64,000 nt of DNA, taken from the NCBI RefSeq assembly GCF_009915685.1, contig NZ_JAABLP010000003.1; one strand, given 5' to 3'. Numbering within the stretch: the first letter of the stretch is position 1; every line of letters begins with the position of its first letter. The notes beneath the pieces are model-generated. The model searched no databases, was not told the DNA's origin, and worked only from the letters and a program-made list of their open reading frames with translations. Both the position numbers and the translations under genes were made by a program. This document shows, piece by piece, positions 16,274 through 24,804 of this stretch. The stretch is from Pannonibacter tanglangensis (lineage in GTDB: Bacteria > Pseudomonadota > Alphaproteobacteria > Rhizobiales > Stappiaceae).

Positions 16274-16294
16274 ATAAGATGGTTCCTGACACAG

Positions 16295-16894
16295 ATGCCC
16301 AAGCCGAAGGGACGCAATGCCGACATGCGCGCCGCCACGCGCGAGGCCCTGATGACGGCGGCCCGCACGCTGTTCGAGCAGAACGGATATGAGGCCGTCT
16401 CGACGCAGGCGATCTGCGCCGCAGCCGGGGTGTCGCAGGGAACGCTGTTCGCGCATTTCGGCTCGAAGCGTGATCTGTTCATCGCGGTCCATGACGCGTG
16501 GCAGGACCATCTCGTGGCCTCCATCGACGCTGCGGCGCGCCAGCACGTGGATCCGTGGCTGCGGTTCGATGCAATCTGGCGCGCCTATCTCGCCGCCACC
16601 GACATCCCCGCGATGCGGCAGATCCTGCTGCTGGACGGGCCGCATGTGATCGGACTGGCCCAGATGCGGGCGCGGGATCGTGAAACGGCCTTTGCCTTCC
16701 TTAAGGCTGAAGTCACCGGGCTGATCGACGCCCGGCTGTTGCGCCCGGTCGACCCGCACGGGCTGGCCGTGCTGCTGTTCGGGGCCCTCGACCAGGCTGC
16801 CTTCGAGATTGCCGACTTTCCCGCGGACACCGACTTGCGGCTGAGGCTGGTGGCCAGCGTCGAGGCCCTGCTCGACGCCCTGCGCCCGGCGTGA
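16295..16894 (+). CDS. TetR-family transcriptional regulator
   Basis: The 199-residue protein has the TetR N-terminal HTH at about 15-60 (LMTAARTLFEQNGYEAVSTQ, then AAAGVSQGTLFAHFGSKRDL) and a helical ligand-binding C-terminal half. It is divergent from the 15730-16143 gene, and the dyad at 16261 lies directly before it, so autoregulation plus control of the divergent gene is likely. The ligand cannot be told from the sequence. Confidence 0.9.
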   Translation: MPKPKGRNADMRAATREALMTAARTLFEQNGYEAVSTQAICAAAGVSQGTLFAHFGSKRDLFIAVHDAWQDHLVASIDAAARQHVDPWLRFDAIWRAYLAATDIPAMRQILLLDGPHVIGLAQMRARDRETAFAFLKAEVTGLIDARLLRPVDPHGLAVLLFGALDQAAFEIADFPADTDLRLRLVASVEALLDALRPA

Positions 16895-17196
16895 CGCGAC
16901 ACCGGTCCAGCGTCGATTGATCCTGATTTTTGGATGAATTCATACGATAAATCATGATTGTGTCTTATATATAATCCGTGTCCACTTGCAGCCGGGATTG
17001 CCCGACACGTCTGGATTGCTCCGATGGAGCGGAGGCGACGGTCGGGCACCACCGGGGACATGGGGCCCCGGCGCCGGCAGGACCCTGGCCCGACCCTGGC
17101 CCGGCCCTGGCCCTCGCCCGGTTCCTGCTTTGGTTCCTGCTTTGATTCTGGCGCGAGAGCGAACGAGGCCGCCGGGACGGCACATTCTGGGAGGAC
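16895..17196. other. Intergenic region before the LVIVD gene
   Basis: About 300 bases. The first part is AT-rich with the palindrome ATGAATTCAT (16934-16943) and TATATAAT at 16966-16975, a likely promoter area. The second part is a cluster of short tandem repeats. No gene is seen. Confidence 0.5.
17082..17143. repeat. Two adjacent short tandem repeats
   Basis: Three copies of an 11-mer (ACCCTGGCCCG twice, then GCCCTGGCCCT; 17082-17114) are followed by two copies of GGTTCCTGCTTT (17120-17143) in the leader of the LVIVD-repeat gene. Confidence 0.9.
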
Positions 17197-18942
17197 ATGT
17201 CAGTGCAATTGCGACAAGTTTTCATGGGCAGCGCCCTGCTGGCCCTGACGGGGACGGCTTGCCTGGCGGCAGGCGGTGGCGCAAAGACCCCGGCCGCGAT
17301 CGACATCCGCGACCCCTATCTGCTGCAATGGTCAGACCTGACCTATGACAAGGCCCCTCCGGCGCCGGTGCCCGGCGTCGACTATGGCATGCGGCCGGAT
17401 GGCAGCTTCCAGGCACCGAAGGCCACACCGCTCGGCAGCAGCCCCAATTTTCCGGGGCAGATCGAGGGGTGGGACGACAAGAGCTACAGTCTCAATGTCG
17501 AGCCGATCGCCTTCTATCCCAATGTGAGCTCGCCGTTTCATGCCTGGGTCGAAGTGGCCGATTTCGACGGCAGGCGGTTCATGTATGTGCACGACCGGGA
17601 CTACATCCGCGTGCTGGACGTGACCGATCCGGCCAGGGCGACGGTCGTCTACTCGGAGGGCGGGGTCTGGGGCCCGGATGGCTCCAGCGAGAAATGGGAT
17701 GCAAAAACGGTCCAGAATTACTGGGGCGGACTGACGTTTGCCTGGAGCCAGTCGCTCGGCAAGATGGTCGCCGTCGCGTCCTACGAGATCGGCCGGTACG
17801 GACTTCTGGAGAACAAGCGGACCCAGCCGGAGCAGGTGGCGGCGCTGCGGAACTACAATTCGCTCAAGGGCTTCAAGGTCTACGAGATGAACGGTCCGCT
17901 GCCCAGCGACTGGAAACTCATCGCCACCCGCACGACCGACCGGGTCAATCCGCAGGCCCCGATCGGCGAGCAGCAGGGCTCCGGCGCGCTCGATGCGGTG
18001 GCCTGGAACGGCGGCAAGTACATGTTCCTCTCCGCCGCGCCCGACGATGCCCATGCCCTGACCGAGTATCCGGACTACCTGCATTCCCCCGGCTATCAGG
18101 TCTGGGACATGTCGGACCCGGCCGATCCGGAGTTCGTCACGCAGATCACCGTGCCCGGACAGGTGGTCGGGGATGCGGCCAGTGAGGCCGCGTTCCTGAT
18201 GAACCCGCGCGCGGGTAACCGCACCTCGTGGATGGGCTCGCGCATGGCGCCCTTCCTGCCGAAGCCGGTGGAAGCCGGCGGCACCATCGCCTTCGGCGCG
18301 ATGGGCGGCCTCGGCCTCTACAGCTTCGACATCAGCAACCCGGACAAGCCGGCGATCCTCGGCCACGTCAACACGCCGCCGAGCTTTGCCGGCACCGAGT
18401 TCGACAATGCCGATGTGAGCCAGTTTGCCCGCACCGGCTACGTCTTTGCCAACGGCTATCCGATGAACTCCAACTGCTACGAGCCCTACAAGGACATCCT
18501 GGTGATCGATGCAAGGGCTCCCTCGGAGCTGAAGGTGGCGGCGAAGTTCCCGCGGCCGACCCCGCCGGCGGAGGCGGGCTTCAAGGACTATTGCCAGCGC
18601 AAGGGCAGCTTCGGCCCGAAGCGCTCCGGCACCAACCAGCCCGGGCATGGCCGCGACGGCCTTGTCGCCTATGCCTTCTACAATGCCGGCCTGCAGCTCT
18701 TTGACGTCAGCAATCCGCTGGAACCGAAGATCGCCGGCTACTACGTGCCGCGTTTCCCGACCGAGGCGGAGATGCCGGAGTACACCTTCGAGAACGGCAG
18801 CTTTGCCGCCTTCGTCGAGTATGACCGCAACATCATCTGGCTGTTCTCGGTGAACGGCGTCCATGCGCTGTCGTCATCGCTTCTGGGCGGACCGAAGTCC
18901 GGCCTTCCGGGCGAACTCTGGCCACCGCGCACGACGCACTGA
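17197..18942 (+). CDS. Exported LVIVD-repeat (beta-propeller) protein
   Basis: The 581-residue protein begins with a signal peptide (FMGSALLALTGTACLAAG, about 9-26), possibly a lipoprotein site at the Cys of TAC. The remainder is a propeller of LVIVD-type repeats: DYIRVLDVTDPARATVV, GYQVWDMSDPADPEFV, GLYSFDISNPDKPAILG, then GLQLFDVSNPLEPKIAG. Such proteins sit in the periplasm or on the cell surface; their activity is mostly unknown. The Cys pair around 422-462 (NSNCYEPYKD and KDYCQRKG) may form a disulfide. It stands alone as a transcription unit. Confidence 0.85.
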   Translation: MSVQLRQVFMGSALLALTGTACLAAGGGAKTPAAIDIRDPYLLQWSDLTYDKAPPAPVPGVDYGMRPDGSFQAPKATPLGSSPNFPGQIEGWDDKSYSLNVEPIAFYPNVSSPFHAWVEVADFDGRRFMYVHDRDYIRVLDVTDPARATVVYSEGGVWGPDGSSEKWDAKTVQNYWGGLTFAWSQSLGKMVAVASYEIGRYGLLENKRTQPEQVAALRNYNSLKGFKVYEMNGPLPSDWKLIATRTTDRVNPQAPIGEQQGSGALDAVAWNGGKYMFLSAAPDDAHALTEYPDYLHSPGYQVWDMSDPADPEFVTQITVPGQVVGDAASEAAFLMNPRAGNRTSWMGSRMAPFLPKPVEAGGTIAFGAMGGLGLYSFDISNPDKPAILGHVNTPPSFAGTEFDNADVSQFARTGYVFANGYPMNSNCYEPYKDILVIDARAPSELKVAAKFPRPTPPAEAGFKDYCQRKGSFGPKRSGTNQPGHGRDGLVAYAFYNAGLQLFDVSNPLEPKIAGYYVPRFPTEAEMPEYTFENGSFAAFVEYDRNIIWLFSVNGVHALSSSLLGGPKSGLPGELWPPRTTH

Positions 18943-18959
18943 ACCGCGCCGACGACAGC

Positions 18960-18987
18960 AGGGCGGCACGGACCGGCCGCCCTTCCC
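18960..18987 (+). terminator. Possible terminator after the LVIVD gene
   Basis: GGGCGGC (18961-18967) can pair with GCCGCCC (18976-18982), followed by TTCCCTCT. The loop is eight bases and the T run is poor, so this is a weak call. Confidence 0.4.
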
Positions 18988-19009
18988 TCTGCGCTCCGCG
19001 CGCAACCTC

Positions 19010-20257
19010 TCACGAGGCCGGCGCGCGGGGCATCTCCTTCACGCGCGGATCGGCAAAGTTGCGTTCCGGGAAGACGGAATACCACTGCGGCCGGGCCGGA
19101 TCACGGTCGTAAGGGTAGCCTCCGAACTCCCGGTAATGCTCGGCGTAAAGCGCCAGCCGATCCGGATCGAGCTCGACGCCGAGACCGGGGCCCGACGGCA
19201 CGCGGATGGCGCCGTTCTCGTAGCGCAGCTTGCCGCCCCGGATGATGTCATCCGTCAGGTGGTGGTAATGCGCGTCTGCGGCAAAGAACAGGTTGGGCAA
19301 TGCCGCGCCCAGATGCAGCATGGACGCGAGCTGGATGCCCAGCTCGCCCGAGGAGTGAACGGAGGCGCCGTACTGGAACGTCTCCAGCACCGTTCCGGCC
19401 TTGTGCGCCTGTCGCAGCCCGCCCCAGAACGTCGTGTCGAGCAGGATCACGTCGACCAGATCGTGCCGGATCGATTGGGCAAGCTGCTCGAAGTTGACGA
19501 CAACCGCGTTGGTCGCGGTCGGGATGGGGACGAACTGGCGCAGGCGCCGCATGCCCTCAAGGCCCCAGGTCGGATCCTCGAAATAGTCATTGTTGAGATC
19601 CAGGATGGCACGACCGACCCGCACCGCCTCCTCGACGGTCCAGACCGAGTTGGGATCCAGCCGCAACCGGTCGCCCGGGAAGGCCGCGGCCAGCGCCCGG
19701 TAGACCTCGACATCGTGATCCGGCGAGAAATGCCCGCCCTTGAGCTTGTGGGTGGTGAAGCCATAGGCGGCCTTCAGCGCCCGGGCATGGGCCACCAGCT
19801 CGTCCGGGTCGGTCTCTCCGCCACGCCCGGTCGCCGGATCGCGGTAGCGGGAGAAGAGGTAGGCGGCGAAGGGCACCTCCTCGCGGATCGCGCCCCCGAG
19901 CAGATCGCAGGCGCGCAGGCCGAGCGTCTTTCCGGCGGCGTCCATGCAGGCCATCTCGATGGCAGCGTGCAGCTGCAGGCGGTTGTTGTAGAGACTGCCG
20001 ACCGGATTCATGATCTTCCAGCGCAGCTGCTCGAGCTGCAACGGATCATGCCCGGCCAGATAGGGACGCAGGCTGCGGATCGCCGCCTCGGCCGATTCCC
20101 CGCCTCCGCCCATTTCGCCCAGCCCGATCTGGCCGTTGTCGAGCTGCAGCTGCACGATGGTGCGGACGAACCGGCCCCAGTGCGCCCCGTTGGAATGACG
20201 AAGCGGTGCCTCCAGCGGCACGGCAACGGTCGTGGCCTTGATGTCGACGATCTTCAT
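19010..20257 (-). CDS. Glucarate-dehydratase-like enolase-superfamily enzyme
   Basis: The 415-residue protein belongs to the glucarate dehydratase branch of the enolase superfamily: THKLKGGHF (acid/base Lys171 and Lys173), LDPNSVW (Asp201), YFEDP (Glu227), TATN (Asn250) and the catalytic His in GASVHSSGELG (His301). It should dehydrate an aldaric or related sugar acid. The start at 20257 follows GGGAGG. No kinase, transporter or downstream catabolic gene is beside it. A symmetric operator lies 29 bases upstream. Confidence 0.85.
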   Translation of the reverse strand: MKIVDIKATTVAVPLEAPLRHSNGAHWGRFVRTIVQLQLDNGQIGLGEMGGGGESAEAAIRSLRPYLAGHDPLQLEQLRWKIMNPVGSLYNNRLQLHAAIEMACMDAAGKTLGLRACDLLGGAIREEVPFAAYLFSRYRDPATGRGGETDPDELVAHARALKAAYGFTTHKLKGGHFSPDHDVEVYRALAAAFPGDRLRLDPNSVWTVEEAVRVGRAILDLNNDYFEDPTWGLEGMRRLRQFVPIPTATNAVVVNFEQLAQSIRHDLVDVILLDTTFWGGLRQAHKAGTVLETFQYGASVHSSGELGIQLASMLHLGAALPNLFFAADAHYHHLTDDIIRGGKLRYENGAIRVPSGPGLGVELDPDRLALYAEHYREFGGYPYDRDPARPQWYSVFPERNFADPRVKEMPRAPAS

Positions 20258-20285
20258 GAACTCAGCCTCCCGCCCCTTAACTAGC

Positions 20286-20295
20286 ATACTAGTAT
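20286..20295. promoter_or_regulatory. ATACTAGTAT palindrome upstream of the glucarate-dehydratase gene
   Basis: A perfect 10-bp palindrome in an AT-rich patch just before the ribosome site of the minus-strand gene. GntR/FadR-type regulators of sugar-acid genes often use such short symmetric sites; no GntR gene is present nearby. Confidence 0.45.
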
Positions 20296-20376
20296 ATTAT
20301 TGCAAGGCGTGACCCATCAAACGCCCGGGCCGTCGCGTCGAGGCCACGGGCGCCCCCCGTCCCGAACCGCCCTGTC

Positions 20377-20416
20377 CCGAACCGAACCGTTCCGTTCCGA
20401 TCCGATCCGATCCGAC
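20377..20416. repeat. CCGNN pentamer array
   Basis: Eight consecutive pentamers: CCGAA twice, CCGTT twice, CCGAT three times, CCGAC once. It lies in the intergenic region between the LysR gene end and the enolase promoter. Similar CGGNN arrays occur at 51474 and 54950. Confidence 0.9.
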
Positions 20417-20445
20417 CGGTCGCCGGGATGCGGCCCGGCCGCCCG

Positions 20446-21369
20446 TCACCCCTCCGGCACGTGGTGCAGATCCGCCGGCAGCGCCGGTCTTTCGCCGGCA
20501 AAGGACATCAGCAGAGTTCTTGCGTCCTCGGCTATGCGCGAGCCGCGCCGCCCCGGCGGCGTCAGCAGCAGGGTGCAGAAATAGAGCGCAGGCTCGAACG
20601 GCCGCCAGGTCAGGCCACGTCCCAGAAACGGTTCGGCGTTCAGCGGATTGATCAGGCCGCAGCCGATGCCCGCCTGAACCATGGCGCAGACCGTGGTCGA
20701 GTACGGTGTTTCCAGCACGATCCGCGGCACGGCACCGGCGGCGGCCAGAACCGTTTCCAGTTTCTGCCGCGTCCGGTCTTCCGGGGCCAGGGCGACAAAG
20801 GCTTCGCCGTGCAGGTCCGGCGGGCTGAGGACCGGCTTCGCACAGAGAGGATGTCCCTCCGGCAAGGCAATGGCGGCGCGATAGATCGCGAAGGGCTCGA
20901 CCGTCACGCCGGTCGCATCCACCTCGTCGGAGGTCAGACCGATGTCAAACTGACCGGCCGCAACCAGGTCGCGGATCGTGCTCGACATCTGGGTCTGGAA
21001 GGTGATGGCAACCTGCGGATGACGCCGCCGGAAGGCGGCGATGGCTTTCGGCACGATGTTCGTGCTGAGCGCCGACAGGCTTGCCAGCCGGATCTCGCCG
21101 GAGCCGAAATCGCGGATCCTTGCCGCCGAGCTGCGCAGCCGGCTCAGCCCGGCAAAGGTCTGCTCCACCTCCCGGTGAAACAGCTCCCCCTCGGCCGTCG
21201 GCACCATACGTCCCGTCGAGCGGTCGAACAGCGCGAAGCCGATGGAGCGTTCCAGATCCTGCACCGCCTTGCTGACCGCCGGCTGGGACAGGTTAAGCAG
21301 GACGGCGGCCTTGGACGCGGTCCCGGCCGCAAAGACCGCCTGGAAGATCTCGATCTGACGCAGGTTCAT
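20446..21369 (-). CDS. LysR-family transcriptional regulator
   Basis: The 307-residue protein has the LysR winged HTH at residues 1-60 (MNLRQIEIFQAVFAAGTASK, then LLNLSQPAVSKAVQDLE) and a periplasmic-binding-like effector domain to about 295. It is divergent from the cystathionine beta-lyase-like gene with a symmetric site between them, so that gene is the probable target. Regulators of this type bound next to PLP enzymes often sense amino acids or precursors, but the effector is not evident. Confidence 0.9.
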   Translation of the reverse strand: MNLRQIEIFQAVFAAGTASKAAVLLNLSQPAVSKAVQDLERSIGFALFDRSTGRMVPTAEGELFHREVEQTFAGLSRLRSSAARIRDFGSGEIRLASLSALSTNIVPKAIAAFRRRHPQVAITFQTQMSSTIRDLVAAGQFDIGLTSDEVDATGVTVEPFAIYRAAIALPEGHPLCAKPVLSPPDLHGEAFVALAPEDRTRQKLETVLAAAGAVPRIVLETPYSTTVCAMVQAGIGCGLINPLNAEPFLGRGLTWRPFEPALYFCTLLLTPPGRRGSRIAEDARTLLMSFAGERPALPADLHHVPEG

Positions 21370-21378
21370 GGCAAGGGT

Positions 21379-21393
21379 ATAACTCCGGATTAT
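21379..21393. promoter_or_regulatory. LysR-type binding site in the divergent promoter
   Basis: ATAACTCCGGATTAT is an inverted repeat ATAA-N7-TTAT of the T-N11-A class, ten bases from the LysR start and 72 from the divergent PLP-enzyme start. Confidence 0.5.
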
Positions 21394-21464
21394 AGCCGAA
21401 GCATATCTTGCGATTGGACGGAATGCATCCGGCCATGTCCAATGGGGTTGTTCAGGAGATCCCC

Positions 21465-22679
21465 ATGCAGGACACCAGCCGTTGCATCCTTCATCCGCAG
21501 CCGGAAACCGACGGGTTTCGCACGCTTGCGGTGCCCGTCTATCGTGCCTCCACCATTGTCTTCCCCGATGCGGCCACGTTCGCGGCGCGCGGCGATCTGG
21601 CCCCTGACGGCTACACCTACGGCCTGCATGGCACGCCGACGACGCGGATGCTGGAACGCAGCCTCACCGACCTGCAGGGCGGCGTCTGGACGTTTCTGAC
21701 GCCCTCCGGACAGGCCGCCGTGGTCCTGGCCATGCTTGCCGTGCTGTCGGCTGGCGACACGGTGCTGATTGCCGATACGGTCTACCCGCCGGTCCGCCAG
21801 TTCGCCGATCTCGATCTTGTGCGGATGGGCGTGACGGTGCGCTATTTCGATCCGCTGTCGCCTGAGGATGTGGCCCGGCAGATCGACGCCCGGACACGGC
21901 TTGTCTGGTGCGAGTCGCCCGGATCCAACACGATGGAGGTGATGGATCTGCCTGCCATCACCGTGATCGCGCACCGGCATGGCGCTCTCGTCGGCTGCGA
22001 CAACACCTGGGCGACCGCGCTGAACTTCAAGCCGCTGCGGCATGGCGTCGACTTCGTGGCCGAAGCGCTGACCAAGTTCCATGGCGGGCACGCCGATCTT
22101 CTGATGGGCGCGCTGACCTTGCGCGACGAGGCGCTGATCCTGCCATTGCGCAATCTGATCGGCCGGCTCGGCAGCGGCGTGTCGCCGGATGACGCGGCGC
22201 TCGTGCTGCGCGGCATGGAAACGATGCCGCTGCGGCTGGCCCACGCCAGCGCCGTCGCCCTGCGGCTGGCGACGCGTCTTGCCGGCCATCCTGCCGTTCA
22301 TCGCGTGCTGCATCCGGCACTGCCCGGCAGCCCGGGGCATGATGTCTGGCTGCGTGACTTCACCGGCTCCAGCCCGCTGTTCAGCGTCGAGTTCACCCCG
22401 GAGGCGACGCCGCATGTCGGAGCGGCCCTGGCCGGGCTTCAGATCTTTGCCATCGGCGCGTCCTGGGGCGGCACCCGCAGCCTGCTGGCGCCGCAACCCA
22501 TCACCGGGACCCGCACCGCGCGGCCCTGGCAGGGCGCCGCACAGATCCTGCGTTTCAGCATCGGGCTGGAAGCGGAGGACGACCTCACGCGGGACATTGA
22601 CCGCTTTCTGGACAAGCTGACGGAGGCCAGCGCGGATGCGCGCGGGGCCAACCGTCACCCTTCACCGCAACCCACCTGA
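21465..22679 (+). CDS. metC: Cystathionine beta-lyase-like PLP enzyme
   Basis: The start at 21465 (ribosome site CAGGAG) gives 404 residues of the Cys/Met-metabolism PLP family. The PLP lysine is Lys204 in EALTKFHGGHADLLMG. YTYGLHGTPTTRMLE, TPSGQAAVVLAMLAVL and WCESPGSNTMEV are the family's substrate and cofactor motifs. It resembles bacterial MetC, which splits cystathionine to homocysteine, pyruvate and ammonia; cysteine-conjugate or other C-S lyase activity is also possible given the LysR control. An AraC gene follows after 20 bases. Confidence 0.85.
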   Translation: MQDTSRCILHPQPETDGFRTLAVPVYRASTIVFPDAATFAARGDLAPDGYTYGLHGTPTTRMLERSLTDLQGGVWTFLTPSGQAAVVLAMLAVLSAGDTVLIADTVYPPVRQFADLDLVRMGVTVRYFDPLSPEDVARQIDARTRLVWCESPGSNTMEVMDLPAITVIAHRHGALVGCDNTWATALNFKPLRHGVDFVAEALTKFHGGHADLLMGALTLRDEALILPLRNLIGRLGSGVSPDDAALVLRGMETMPLRLAHASAVALRLATRLAGHPAVHRVLHPALPGSPGHDVWLRDFTGSSPLFSVEFTPEATPHVGAALAGLQIFAIGASWGGTRSLLAPQPITGTRTARPWQGAAQILRFSIGLEAEDDLTRDIDRFLDKLTEASADARGANRHPSPQPT

Positions 22680-22699
22680 TCCTGAAGGAGACCGCGTCC

Positions 22700-23587
22700 A
22701 TGGCAAGCACGCCCACCCCTGCGCATGACCGCCTCGGCTGCACGGCCAAGGACCTGATCCGCGATCAGGAGGTGCAAGGCACGGACCTGATCTTCCTGCG
22801 CAAGACCTCGGGCAAGGCGGAGCCGATGCAGGTGCGGACCGACGACACCGGACAAGGATACATCGTCGGGCTGTCCCTGATGCCCGGTCACTGGCGTGAC
22901 ATCCGTCAGGGACGGCAGGTCACGCGCGCGCAGTTCGTGCAAGACAGCATCTACATTCGAGACTTCGACAGGCCCTACACGGCAGAGCTCAGCGGTCGCT
23001 TCGATTTCCTGCTGATAGAGATCCCCTCCCATGTCATTGCCCCTCAGGACGATGAACCGCGGTTCGGCAACCCGCGGCGGCTGACCTGCGAGGCGGGAAC
23101 GGTCGATCCCACCATCGGGCATCTCATGCGGGCGGTCTTGCCGGTGCTGGGCGGCCGCGAGCCGGTGGAACGGCTCTTTCTCGACCAGATGGGGGAAGCA
23201 CTTTGCACCTACCTGCGCCGCCGCTATGCCAACAGCTTCGTCGACCTGCTCACGACACCACCGCCATCGGCACTGATCAGCCGCGCCCTGGAGATCCTGC
23301 GCGCGAACCTTGATGGCGACATCGGCCTCGACCAGATCGCCAGCCTGTGCCGCGTGTCGCGCAGCTATTTCTACGAGGCCTTCCGCAAGGAACTCGGCTG
23401 CACGCCGCATGAATGGGTGATGCGGCAGCGTCTGGAACGGGCGCAAGCGCTGCTCACGGCAACACGCATGCCCCTGTCGGAGATTGCGCAGCAATGCGGG
23501 TTCGCCGATCAGAGCCACCTGACCCGTCAGTTCAGCCGCCGCCTCGGGATCTCGCCGGCCCGCTGGCGGGCGCAGGCGGCAAGCTGA
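22700..23587 (+). CDS. AraC-family regulator, likely controller of the downstream cassette
   Basis: The 295-residue protein has a sensor domain (to about 185) of the AraC-binding-like type (YIVGLSLMPGHWRDIRQG) and the AraC HTH pair at the C-terminus (IGLDQIASLCRVSRSYFYEA and PLSEIAQQCGFADQSHLTRQ). It starts 20 bases after the PLP-enzyme gene, with its own ribosome site (GAAGGAG), and ends 122 bases before the YcaC-like gene that opens the rightward cassette, making it the natural candidate to activate that cassette. Confidence 0.88.
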   Translation: MASTPTPAHDRLGCTAKDLIRDQEVQGTDLIFLRKTSGKAEPMQVRTDDTGQGYIVGLSLMPGHWRDIRQGRQVTRAQFVQDSIYIRDFDRPYTAELSGRFDFLLIEIPSHVIAPQDDEPRFGNPRRLTCEAGTVDPTIGHLMRAVLPVLGGREPVERLFLDQMGEALCTYLRRRYANSFVDLLTTPPPSALISRALEILRANLDGDIGLDQIASLCRVSRSYFYEAFRKELGCTPHEWVMRQRLERAQALLTATRMPLSEIAQQCGFADQSHLTRQFSRRLGISPARWRAQAAS

Positions 23588-23709
23588 CGCCAGAGTTTGC
23601 CGGCGAACCATGCCCGGACAATCGTACAAAACGCGATGGACGAGCGTTCAAGACGGCAGGAGGATGATCGGAGATAGGTGGTTCACCCGACCCAGACGGA
23701 GTGAACCAG

Positions 23710-24366
23710 ATGCCTGTCAATGCCAAGCCCACCCCCGGCTCCCAGCTGATCTCGCCGACCGATCATGCCTTGATCATGATCGACTTCCAGTCGCAGATGT
23801 CCTTTGCCACCAAGTCGATCGACGCCGTCCTGCTGCGCAACAACGCCGCGCTGGTCGCCCATGCGGCCGCCGGTTTCAAGGTTCCCGCGATCCTTACGAC
23901 CGTGGCCGAAAAGTCCTTCTCCGGCCCGATGTTCTCGGAGATTTCCGACGCGTTTCCGGGACAGGCCATGCTCGACCGCACGTCGATGAACACCTGGGAA
24001 GACGCGGCCGTCATTGATGAGGTCAACCGGATCGGCAAGCGCCGTCTGGTCATCTGCGGCCTCTGGACCAGCGTCTGCATTGTCGGTCCCGCGCTCTCGG
24101 CGCTGGATCAGGGCTTCGAGGTCTATGTCATCGCCGATGCCTGCGGCGACGTGTCGGACGAAGCGCATGACCGGGCCATGGACCGGATGGTCCAGGCCGG
24201 CGCCCGGCCCATGACGTCGCTCCAGTACCTCCTCGAGCTGCAGCGCGACTGGGCAAGGGGCGAGACCTACGACCTGACGACCGGCATCGCCCGCAAGTTC
24301 GGCGGGGCCTATGGTCTGGGCATCATCTACGCCAAGTCGATGTTCGGCGCGTCCGAAGGTCACTGA
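23710..24366 (+). CDS. YcaC-like isochorismatase-fold hydrolase
   Basis: The ATG at 23710, eight bases after a GGAG ribosome site, gives 218 residues; a GTG at 23701 is the alternative. Catalytic residues expected for the fold are present: Asp25 in ALIMIDFQ and the nucleophile Cys123 in CGLWTSVCIVGPALSAL. The conserved RTSMNTWEDAAV segment is typical of YcaC relatives. The substrate is unknown. It is the first gene of a same-strand run with XapX, amidohydrolase, MFS, alpha/beta-hydrolase and pirin genes. Confidence 0.85.
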   Translation: MPVNAKPTPGSQLISPTDHALIMIDFQSQMSFATKSIDAVLLRNNAALVAHAAAGFKVPAILTTVAEKSFSGPMFSEISDAFPGQAMLDRTSMNTWEDAAVIDEVNRIGKRRLVICGLWTSVCIVGPALSALDQGFEVYVIADACGDVSDEAHDRAMDRMVQAGARPMTSLQYLLELQRDWARGETYDLTTGIARKFGGAYGLGIIYAKSMFGASEGH

Positions 24367-24452
24367 CCGTCTGCCCCGGTGCCCGCGCTGCCCTGCCGGC
24401 CGTGCCGACACCGGGGCCCTCCGCTCGCCTTTCCAGTGCCGGAGACCGCACG

Positions 24453-24761
24453 ATGCGCATGTATCTCCTTTCCCTGTCAGCCGGGGTTCTCGTCGGCGTT
24501 GTCTACAGTCTGCTGAACGTCCGCTCCCCTGCCCCGCCGATCGTCGCCCTGGTCGGCCTGCTCGGCATTCTTGCCGGCGAACAGATGGTGCCGGTGCTGC
24601 GCCACATGCTGGCCGGTTCGCCGCTCACGCTCGGCTGGTTCACGGAGCACCGGCTGCCGCACATCTGCGGCGAACTGCCCAAAGGCACGACACCGTCCGG
24701 CCCCGGGTCCGGGCCCGGAACCGGCCAGGGGACTGACCGGTCAGATCCGCCTGCCGCGTGA
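24453..24761 (+). CDS. XapX-domain (DUF1427) small membrane protein
   Basis: The start at 24453 gives 102 residues. The first 55 form the XapX domain: MRMYLLSLSAGVLVGVVYSL and a second hydrophobic helix PPIVALVGLLGILAGEQMVP. The tail is Pro/Gly/Thr-rich and probably disordered. XapX proteins are frequent partners of YcaC-like hydrolases and amidohydrolases; their job is not established. Confidence 0.8.
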   Translation: MRMYLLSLSAGVLVGVVYSLLNVRSPAPPIVALVGLLGILAGEQMVPVLRHMLAGSPLTLGWFTEHRLPHICGELPKGTTPSGPGSGPGTGQGTDRSDPPAA

Positions 24762-24804
24762 ACTCCGCCGCACGTCAGACTTGCCCATTCCGCAGGAGGC
24801 TCCG

